From Candidatus Heimdallarchaeota archaeon (GTDB lineage: Archaea > Asgardarchaeota > Heimdallarchaeia > Heimdallarchaeales > Heimdallarchaeaceae), in contig DAOVER010000014.1 in NCBI GenBank assembly GCA_030668875.1, positions 1-64,000 on the forward strand: a DNA stretch of 64,000 nucleotides, read 5' to 3'. The stretch's first letter is position 1. Every line of letters starts with the position of its first letter. Position numbers and translations under genes: made by a program. The notes beneath the pieces are model-generated. The model searched no databases and was not told the origin of the DNA. It saw only the letters and a list, made by a program, of their open reading frames with translations. This document shows, in pieces, positions 1 to 6,195 of this stretch.

Positions 1-1445
1 GGTGATTGAAACCTGGGTTCAACCAGGCTAAGACCCAGTAAACGCCGGAGCTAACTATGAGCTTCTTAAGGTAGGCAAATGCCTTGTCTGCTAATTACAG
101 ACGTCCATGAAGGGACCAACGAGGTGCCCACTGTCTCCACCTAAAGCCTACTGAACCCACAGTCCAGCGAACAGTCTGGAACGCACCATCGGGAAGAGAA
201 GACCCTGTGGAGCTTTACTGCTGTCAGGGGCTGTTGTATTGGTGTGCATACATAGCATAGTCAGGAAACGTTATATCCTACATTCTCCGGGATGTAGGGG
301 AGTTGATCTTGAAATACTGACTTTGTGCATTGGTACGACTTACCTCTCGCGAGGGGGACACCCCCTGCCTGGCAGTTTCACTGGGGCGGTAGCCTCTTGA
401 AAAGATATCAAGAGGGCCCAAAGCCAAGCTCAACCGGGACAGAAATCCGGTGTAGAGTGCAAGGGCAAAAGCTTGGTTGACTGTGAACTCACCAACACGG
501 TTCGCAGATGTTAACGCAGGGCCTAGCGATCCTTCGCAATGCCCTTAGTAGGCGGCGGAGGTGGCAGAAAAGTTACCCCAGGGGTAACTGCATTTCTTTA
601 TTACTTACGTATTAGAGTTGTGCTCTCATCTGGGTAACATTTATCTGTTGCACATTTTTTCAATTGGCAGAGCTAAAATAAATTATTAGAAAATTGCTCC
701 TGTCTTCAATTTCCGGTGAGGAAATTAAATAGGTTTTCGCCAAATTGGCATAATAAAATCTTGAACAGAATGGGTCCATTATCTGTCTGATATCCCAACA
801 AATTGATAAGGAATTCCCGAAAAAGATTAACAACACAACAGATGAAGAGCTACAACAATAAGCGTGAGTGACGATAGGTGACAGGATTTGTAACTACCCT
901 TTACCGGGTTGACAATTGATCCTCGAACCAATGTGCTATGTATTTTGCATAAGTGCAGCCCTGAACGGAGTTGTCGTGGGTAAGAGTTCACATCGACCTC
1001 ACGGCTTGCTACCTCGATGTCGGCTCTTCCTAGCTTGGTCCTGATTCAGGGGCCAAGAGTGGGGTTGTTCGCCCATTAAAAGGGAACGTGAGCTGGGTTT
1101 AGACCGTTGTGAGACAGGTTGGATTCTATCTGATGGTGCTGGCGGGCGATTGAGAGTAAAGTCTCCACAGTACGAGAGGAACAGGCGGCTGGGGCCGCTG
1201 GTGTATCGGTTGTTCTAAAGAGCATTGCCGAGTAGCTAAGCCCTTGTAGATAAGAGCGGAATGCATCTACGCTCGAAGCTACTCTCGAAACGAGTCGTCC
1301 ACTCTGCAACACTATAGAGGGACTGGTGACAGTAACTTTCGTTGTAGACGAGAACGCGGAAAGAAGATCCGTTTGATAGAGCAGGGGTGTACGCGTCGAG
1401 CTTAGGCGAGATGTTTAGCCCACTGCCACTAACTGTTCAAGCGTA
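1..1445 (+). rRNA. 23S rRNA, 3' part (partial, interrupted)
   Basis: The window opens inside a large-subunit rRNA gene. Universally conserved blocks are visible: the domain IV segment near 50-100 (ctaactatgagcttcttaag), the domain V peptidyl-transferase region near 570-590 and 968-1060 (acctcgatgtcggctc, gagctgggtttagacc), and the sarcin-ricin loop near 1170-1180 (agtacgagagga). The gene is split at 590-967 by an insertion annotated separately. The 3' end is placed near 1445 by comparison with the usual terminal helix; the exact end is uncertain by roughly 10-20 nt. The start lies outside the window. No 5S rRNA or tRNA follows in the ~170 bases before the next gene, which is convergent. Confidence 0.95.
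590..967 (+). other. Intron-like insertion in the peptidyl-transferase centre of 23S rRNA
   Basis: The conserved string ggggtaact stops at 589 and its expected continuation gagttgtcgtggg resumes at 968, so about 378 nt interrupt the rRNA at E. coli position ~2453. Joining the flanks restores a normal archaeal sequence with no length change. The insertion is AT-richer than the rRNA and carries no ORF of useful length. The upstream exon ends in U and the insertion ends in G, as expected for a group I intron, and a hairpin (aatttcc/ggaaatt, about 707-725) is visible. I could not identify the conserved P7/P3 core with certainty, nor draw a convincing archaeal bulge-helix-bulge motif. The junction is ambiguous by one base. 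That it is an intron is inferred; its class is open. Confidence 0.75.
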
Positions 1446-1614
1446 GTTAGGCCAAATAGGAATCGGTTCGTCAGATTCTTGGAGAGTTCTTGTCAGCTGA
1501 TTTTAGTTTACATGAAATTTTTTCTTGACAAAAAAATCAGAGATGTGAAAAACATTTTAGTTTACTATTTTTCAACTTAGTAAATCAGCTTTAGAATCAC
1601 TTAGAAAATATTTG

Positions 1615-3216
1615 TCACATTTTTGCTTTTAGTGCATCTTTCTGTTGTAAGTTCATATAGTTTAATAGAGTATTTTCCAATCTAGAGAACCCATAATTTC
1701 TACACTTCTTTATCGCCATATACTGTAAAGCTGGCCCAAGGGGGTCTCCATTCTTATATGCCCCTACCTGAATGAAAGCTTCCATGAAGATACGCATTTC
1801 CAGAACTTCTATTCTATGGAGTCTGTTATTGTATTTCTTTAACAGAGGAGAAATTTTAGTATAGTGCTTGAGTGAAAACAATTGTTGGGCAATAAGGAGA
1901 TCTGCATAAGCATGTTCTATGAATGTAGTTTTACTTGTTGTTATGCGCTTTTCTAAAGTAGCAATACAACTCAGTGCTATCTGTTCCTGATTAATCCATG
2001 TTAACTTTCGTTTTCCAAGCATAAACTCTATTAGATGCTTAACACGATTAATGCTGAAATTATTGATTTCTAATAACTTTTGAAGTTTATCAGAATCGAG
2101 GTCAGAATTAAGGATGAATTCACTCAAAGACATGAAATCACTGTATTGACTTTTACAATTCTCAAAAATCTCATCGATCAGCTCTTGATGCTCCTGAGGA
2201 TCATAATTTCCTAAACGTGAAATATTGTAGAAATTTACAAGATTGAGATTATGAATAATTTGTTTCTCTGTATTCTTATCTAAATGTTTTTTCATAAAAT
2301 CTGATTGGAGAAGAATGTATGCTTCTTTAATTAAAACACAAGCCTGTTCTGTTTTGCCCTGCAATCCTTTAACAATCGCAAAATAAGAGTGAAGAACAAG
2401 AAAATTGCTGAAGTAGATACTGTTATTGTAAATTGGTTTAAGGATATTATAAGCCTCATTGAAATAAGATTCAGCCATTATTAAATTAGCGTTTAGAATA
2501 TAAATCCAACCTGTGAAATAGTAAATTATACCTCTTATATCAAGTGGTAAGTTTTCAAAGAGATATCTATTAGCGAGAATTTGATTGCTCAGGTTTAATG
2601 CTTTCATGTTTTCATGCATTCTGGAATAGATTATCCCTAAAAGTCCAATAGTTTGAGCTAAACTCCTATAGAACCCTCCCTTGAAGAAATAATGCGCACA
2701 ATCTTCTAGAATTTTTACACTTTCAGAATCATGTTCTTCTAACCATTTTTCAATTGCATATGAATAATGTACAAAATGAACAATATACGGGTCTTCTTTT
2801 TTTGACTTATCAATAAGTAAGAAGGCCTTTTCTATGAAAGATTTTCCTTTAACTTTATTTACCTTTATCTTTTCTATAAACCACCAGTATGAATAAGTTA
2901 ATGCTAATCCTTCTTGATTGGAATTTTCTTTAGAAAGATTTTCCATATCATTTGCTATTTTGATGATTTTTTCCAAATTCTCTCTACGATTTTCCAGTAA
3001 CAATATTTTGAGTCCGTACAGATTTACAATTGATTTATAATCATAGAAATTCTTGGCTTTTTCTATTGTTTTCTCAATTAGTTGGATTAAATTTACATTT
3101 GATTTATTATTTAATGTAAAAACCCGAAGTTGTTCTACAATTTGTTTAAATCTATCCAACGTCATATTTTCTTGGATTTGTTGTTCAAAATAATCCTCAT
3201 TCACTCTATAACTCAT
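1615..3216 (-). CDS. TPR-like helical repeat protein, copy 1
   Basis: This 533-residue, predicted all-helical cytoplasmic protein has no signal peptide or membrane segment. Repeats with TPR-like spacing are visible in the middle (around RSLAQTIGLLGIIYSR, IIYYFTGWIYILNA, LVLHSYFAIVKGLQGKTEQA). It is a paralogue of the 4066-5652 gene and of the broken gene at 47826-49414. The C-terminal ~70 residues, including VGAYKNGDPLGPALQYMAIK, are nearly invariant in all three, while the first ~100 residues diverge. No N-terminal HTH is seen. Three intact tiny peptide genes and one decayed one lie directly upstream on the same strand. A TATA-like element (tttataaat) sits about 30 nt before the ATG. TPR proteins commonly bind peptides, so a peptide-receptor role is possible, but that is inference. 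Confidence 0.8.
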   Translation of the reverse strand: MSYRVNEDYFEQQIQENMTLDRFKQIVEQLRVFTLNNKSNVNLIQLIEKTIEKAKNFYDYKSIVNLYGLKILLLENRRENLEKIIKIANDMENLSKENSNQEGLALTYSYWWFIEKIKVNKVKGKSFIEKAFLLIDKSKKEDPYIVHFVHYSYAIEKWLEEHDSESVKILEDCAHYFFKGGFYRSLAQTIGLLGIIYSRMHENMKALNLSNQILANRYLFENLPLDIRGIIYYFTGWIYILNANLIMAESYFNEAYNILKPIYNNSIYFSNFLVLHSYFAIVKGLQGKTEQACVLIKEAYILLQSDFMKKHLDKNTEKQIIHNLNLVNFYNISRLGNYDPQEHQELIDEIFENCKSQYSDFMSLSEFILNSDLDSDKLQKLLEINNFSINRVKHLIEFMLGKRKLTWINQEQIALSCIATLEKRITTSKTTFIEHAYADLLIAQQLFSLKHYTKISPLLKKYNNRLHRIEVLEMRIFMEAFIQVGAYKNGDPLGPALQYMAIKKCRNYGFSRLENTLLNYMNLQQKDALKAKM

Positions 3217-3235
3217 TACTTTCGAACTATTATCC

Positions 3236-3267
3236 GCAAATTGATTTATAAAGGTGGATAATTATCC
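3236..3267 (-). promoter_or_regulatory. Promoter with palindrome upstream of TPR copy 1
   Basis: On the minus strand a TATA-like box (tttataaat, about 3243-3251) precedes the start codon by ~30 nt and is followed by caatttgcggat. The same arrangement, TATA then caattt(a/g)cggat, occurs before TPR copy 2, and a related tttatatat...tcggatta occurs before copy 3. Immediately upstream at 3256-3267 is a perfect 12-nt palindrome, ggataattatcc, placed where an archaeal regulator could act. Confidence 0.55.
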
Positions 3268-3331
3268 TCAACGAATAGTTGTGAAAAAATGAAATAAATA
3301 AAGAAACATTTGAAAAATGAAGAAATTTGAA

Positions 3332-3385
3332 ATGGAGACCATAATAATGGTAATTATATTCATTTCCATCTTCTAGATTGTATGC
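3332..3385 (-). pseudogene. Decayed copy of the short-peptide ORF
   Basis: On the minus strand this stretch aligns with the peptide gene at 3820-3885: tac-aat-cta-gaagatgga matches tac-gac-cct-gaagatgga, and the following attacca..ttatgg..ccat also matches after a one-base deletion. It lacks a start codon and the reading frame is broken. It is the member closest to TPR copy 1, which suggests that members of the array are gained and lost. Confidence 0.6.
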
Positions 3386-3409
3386 TTTTTTCAATAAGTC
3401 TCTCTTTTC

Positions 3410-3478
3410 TTACGGATGCCACAAAGGAGGGGTTATTGCATCGTCTCCATCTTCCGGATCATATTTGTTTTTCATCAT
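3410..3478 (-). CDS. Short acidic peptide, 22 aa (peptide A)
   Basis: ATG-ATG start, TAA stop, encoding a 22-residue peptide (MMKNKYDPEDGDD, then AITPPLWHP). It is too short for the ORF track. It belongs to a six-member family in this window sharing Y-D-P/S, G-D and P-P-x-W-x-P. A Shine-Dalgarno-like gagtgatg lies just upstream, as in the other copies. The ~150-nt leader before it (including tttcttgttgtcttttagta) is also shared. It is strongly acidic in the middle and has no hydrophobic export signal. Function is unknown; see the finding on the peptide/TPR loci. Confidence 0.7.
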   Translation of the reverse strand: MMKNKYDPEDGDDAITPPLWHP

Positions 3479-3620
3479 TTTTTCATCACTCTTTTATGTT
3501 ATACTTAGAAGAGACAAAAGATACTAAAAGACAACAAGAAAGAAACTGACAATAAAACAGTTTTACTAGTAGCTATATACAACAAAACAAGAGTTTGAAA
3601 AAGAAAAATGGGAAATGAGA

Positions 3621-3692
3621 TTAATTAGGTGTCCACGCAGGGGGTAAAATGTCTTCGTCTCCTTCACCAGGATCATATTTTTGTTTCATCAT
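3621..3692 (-). CDS. Short acidic peptide, 23 aa (peptide B)
   Basis: ATG-ATG start and TAA stop encode MMKQKYDPGEGDED followed by ILPPAWTPN. It differs from peptide E (5935-6006) at only one residue (P/S at position 8), although eight other codons differ by silent third-position changes. That pattern indicates selection on the amino-acid sequence, so this is very probably a real gene and not a chance ORF. Shine-Dalgarno-like gagtgatg lies just upstream. No signal peptide. Function unknown. Confidence 0.78.
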   Translation of the reverse strand: MMKQKYDPGEGDEDILPPAWTPN

Positions 3693-3819
3693 TGTTCATC
3701 ACTCGTTAAGTCATACTTAGAAATGTAAAAACCTACAAAAAGACAACAAGAAAAAAACTGACAATCAACAGTTCTTACTAGTCATATTATCAACAAAATA
3801 AGCCTTTTATAAAAAATCT

Positions 3820-3885
3820 CTATGGTCTCCATAAGGGTGGTAATATGCTTTCGTCTCCATCTTCAGGGTCGTATTTTGTCGTCAT
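3820..3885 (-). CDS. Short acidic peptide, 21 aa (peptide C)
   Basis: ATG start (followed by ACG where the other copies have a second ATG) and TAG stop encode MTTKYDPEDGDES followed by ILPPLWRP. The family core Y-D-P-E-D-G-D-E and PPLWxP is kept; the terminal Asn is absent, as in peptide A. Shine-Dalgarno-like gagtgatg lies just upstream and the leader is shared with the other units. It is the first unit downstream of TPR copy 2 and probably starts a separate transcript. Confidence 0.7.
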   Translation of the reverse strand: MTTKYDPEDGDESILPPLWRP

Positions 3886-4065
3886 TTTTGCATCACTCGA
3901 TTTAGTTATACTTGAAATAGCAAAACCATACTAAAAGACATCAAGAAAGAAACTGACAATAAGGTTGTTTTACTAGTAAACATATCAATAAAACAGGCAT
4001 TTTCAATAAGCAGGAGAAATTTAGTAACAAATAATAAACTTCCCAAAGAACCCTCAATTTATTCT

Positions 4066-5652
4066 CTAGATTTTTCTTGTTATTTCCTTCCGTTGCAATT
4101 GTAAGTAATCTAGTAATTTATTTTCCAATCGGGAGAAACCATAATCTCTACATTTTTTTATTGCCATATACTGTAAAGCTGGTCCTAGTGGATCTCCGTT
4201 CTTATATGCGCCTACTTGGATAAAAGCTTCCATGAAAATCCGCATCTCTAGAACCTCAATTCGCTTGAGTCTACTCTCATATTGTTTAAGAAGAGGAGAA
4301 ATTTCCGCGTACCGCTTAAGAGAGAACAGTTGCTGAGCAATAAGGAGATTCGCATTGGCATGTTCTATGAATGTAGTCTTGCTTGTTATTACGCGCTTTT
4401 CTAAAATAGTAATACAGTTCAGAGATTTCTGCTCCTGACTAATTTCCGCTTCTAACTTTTGCTTTTCTAGCATGAATTCAATTAGATGTTTTACTCGATT
4501 AATGCTGAAATTATCTATAGTTAATAACTGTTGAAGTTTATCAAAATCAAAATTGGAGTTAAGGATGAACTCGCTGAAGGTCATAAAATCACTATAATGA
4601 ACCTTACAACCTTCATAGATTTCCTCCATTAATTCCTGATTTTCTTGAGGATTATAGTTGCTTAAACGTGATATATTATAGAATTTTGTTAAATTGTAAG
4701 TATGAGTAATTTGCTTTTTTGTGTTTTCATCCAAGTTTTCCTTGATAAATTCTGTTTGGAGAAGTTTCCCCGCTTCTTTGCACATATCTGCAGCTTGCTT
4801 GGTTTTTCCTTGTAAACCTTTAACAGTAGCAAGATAAGAGTGTAAGACAAGAAAATTGCTGAAGTAAATACTGCTTTTGTAAATCGGTTTTAGGATATTG
4901 TAAGCTTCATTGAAATACGATTCAGCCATTACTAAATCAGCAACTAACATATGACCTAAACCTGTAAAATAATACATTATCCCTTTAACATCAAGAGGTA
5001 AATTCTCAAAGAGAGCTCTGTTAGCAAGAATTTTATTACCCATATCTAATGCTCTCTTACCTTGCTGTCTTCTTGAGTAGATGACACTTAGAAAACTGAA
5101 AGTTTGAGCTAGGCTTCTATAAAACCCCTCTTTATAAAAAAATTTACTACAGTCTTCAAAATCATTTGCTGTTTCAAAATTATGATTCAATACCCAATCT
5201 TCAAAGGCAAGTGAATATTTACAAATATAATAAACATAATTATCCTTTTGTTCATTTTTTGATAAAAGTAATTTTACTTTTCTTAGAGAATTAGTACTTT
5301 CTTTAATTCTCCCTTCTAACTTTAGAATACCCCATTCAATTGAATATGCCAATATTAAACCATCAATATAATTGATTTCTTTTGATATTCTAAACATTTC
5401 AGACAGAAGAAAATTAATTCTCTTTATTGAGCTTCTTTTATGAAATAATTGCTTTATTTCAAGCTCATACAGATTAACAATGGATTTTTTATGATTTAAC
5501 TTTTTACTCCATTTAATTGCTCTTCTTATTATTTCTAAAACAATTTCGGATTTTTCGTTTGCTGAAACTAAACGTAAATTCTTAATTATTCCTGGCAGTT
5601 CTTCATGATTTCTAATATTTTTAATCTGTTTTATTAATCTCTCCTTCTGCAT
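4066..5652 (-). CDS. TPR-like helical repeat protein, copy 2
   Basis: This 528-residue protein is a paralogue of copy 1. Identity is low over the first ~100 residues, moderate through the TPR-like centre (RSLAQTFSFLSVIYSRRQQG, GIMYYFTGLGHMLVADLVMA) and near-complete at the C-terminus from IEVLEMRIFMEAFIQ onward. No HTH, signal peptide or membrane segment is seen. The start is supported by aggtgtga seven bases upstream and a TATA-like tttatatat ~35 nt upstream. Two peptide genes (D, E) lie directly upstream in the same orientation and three more follow. The 3' ends of copies 2 and 3 differ mostly by silent changes, so the conserved C-terminus is maintained by selection and not simply by recent conversion. 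Confidence 0.8.
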   Translation of the reverse strand: MQKERLIKQIKNIRNHEELPGIIKNLRLVSANEKSEIVLEIIRRAIKWSKKLNHKKSIVNLYELEIKQLFHKRSSIKRINFLLSEMFRISKEINYIDGLILAYSIEWGILKLEGRIKESTNSLRKVKLLLSKNEQKDNYVYYICKYSLAFEDWVLNHNFETANDFEDCSKFFYKEGFYRSLAQTFSFLSVIYSRRQQGKRALDMGNKILANRALFENLPLDVKGIMYYFTGLGHMLVADLVMAESYFNEAYNILKPIYKSSIYFSNFLVLHSYLATVKGLQGKTKQAADMCKEAGKLLQTEFIKENLDENTKKQITHTYNLTKFYNISRLSNYNPQENQELMEEIYEGCKVHYSDFMTFSEFILNSNFDFDKLQQLLTIDNFSINRVKHLIEFMLEKQKLEAEISQEQKSLNCITILEKRVITSKTTFIEHANANLLIAQQLFSLKRYAEISPLLKQYESRLKRIEVLEMRIFMEAFIQVGAYKNGDPLGPALQYMAIKKCRDYGFSRLENKLLDYLQLQRKEITRKI

Positions 5653-5668
5653 TCACACCTACTCGGAA

Positions 5669-5693
5669 TCTAATCCGTAAATTGATATATAAA
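5669..5693 (-). promoter_or_regulatory. TATA-type promoter of TPR copy 2
   Basis: On the minus strand tttatatat is followed by caatttacggatta, matching the element before TPR copy 1. It lies about 35 nt before the ATG at 5652, so the transcript would have a short leader containing the ribosome-binding site aggtgtga. This implies the TPR gene can be transcribed separately from the peptide genes upstream. Confidence 0.5.
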
Positions 5694-5720
5694 GAAGAAG
5701 AAAAACAAAATAAAAAGTGG

Positions 5721-5792
5721 TTAATTGGGAAACCACAATGGAGGAGTAAAGGATTCGTCACCGTCTTCAGGATCATATCTTTGTTTCATCAT
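5721..5792 (-). CDS. Short acidic peptide, 23 aa (peptide D)
   Basis: ATG-ATG start and TAA stop encode MMKQRYDPEDGDES followed by FTPPLWFPN. It ends 68 nt before the TPR copy 2 start. The C-terminal PPLWFPN is identical to that of peptide F next to the third TPR copy, with a silent change at the penultimate Pro codon. Leader and Shine-Dalgarno-like gagtgatg are shared with the family. Confidence 0.75.
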   Translation of the reverse strand: MMKQRYDPEDGDESFTPPLWFPN

Positions 5793-5934
5793 TTTTGCAT
5801 CACTCAATTTAGTCATACTTAGAAGAGCAAAAACATACTAAAAGACAACAAGAAAGAAACTGACAAAGAAATAGTTTTGCTAGTAGAAATATCAACAAAA
5901 TAAGAGTTTGAAAAAGATAAAAGGAAAAAGGACA

Positions 5935-6006
5935 TTAGTTAGGTGTCCACGCTGGTGGCAAAATATCCTCATCTCCTTCTCCAGAATCATATTTTTGTTT
6001 CATCAT
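5935..6006 (-). CDS. Short acidic peptide, 23 aa (peptide E)
   Basis: ATG-ATG start and TAA stop encode MMKQKYDSGEGDED followed by ILPPAWTPN, nearly identical to peptide B. Eight silent differences against one replacement argue for purifying selection. Unlike the other copies, its leader diverges from the family consensus about 25 nt upstream of the start, so it may use a different promoter. It is divergent from the HerA-like gene at 6196. Confidence 0.78.
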   Translation of the reverse strand: MMKQKYDSGEGDEDILPPAWTPN

Positions 6007-6195
6007 TGTTCATCACTTGTTTATGTTATTATAAAAATAAATTTTAACTTTTAAAACCCATAAAAAAAGAAATGCCAGTTTCTAACCTATGTCTTCCATT
6101 TTTCATAGAAGTAACAATTTTGCTGTGCTTTTATAGTTCGAAGTAGTACAACTTTTGAATAAATTCAGTCTTCTATCCCCCTAAGAGGAGAGTTC

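Larger units (their letters stand above)
3410..3990 (-). repeat. Tandem array of ~190-215 bp peptide-gene cassettes (three units)
   Basis: Three consecutive minus-strand units each consist of a shared leader (ttgttgata.., actagtaaaac, ttgtcagtttctttcttg, ttgtcttttagta, taagtat(g/a)act, gagtgatg) followed by a 21-23 codon ORF. Start codons are spaced 193 and 214 nt apart. A two-unit array with 214-nt spacing lies at 5721-6006 and a single unit at 47525-47664. The units look like tandem duplicates kept or re-made near each TPR gene. Apart from these units, the 3217-4065 gap holds only the TPR promoter and the decayed copy. Confidence 0.7.

Noticed and set aside
590-967. Archaeal bulge-helix-bulge intron
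   Set aside because: I tried pairings such as guaacu/aguugu and cugca/ugcag around the junctions, but none gave two 3-nt bulges around a 4-bp helix at positions that restore the rRNA. The class is left open and not called BHB.
1076-1312. 78-aa ORF on the minus strand
   Set aside because: It lies entirely within conserved 23S rRNA and is a chance ORF.
3410-4000. CRISPR-like array
   Set aside because: The regular ~200-nt units look array-like, but the repeated part is a long leader plus ORF, not a 25-40 nt repeat with unique spacers, and no cas genes are present.
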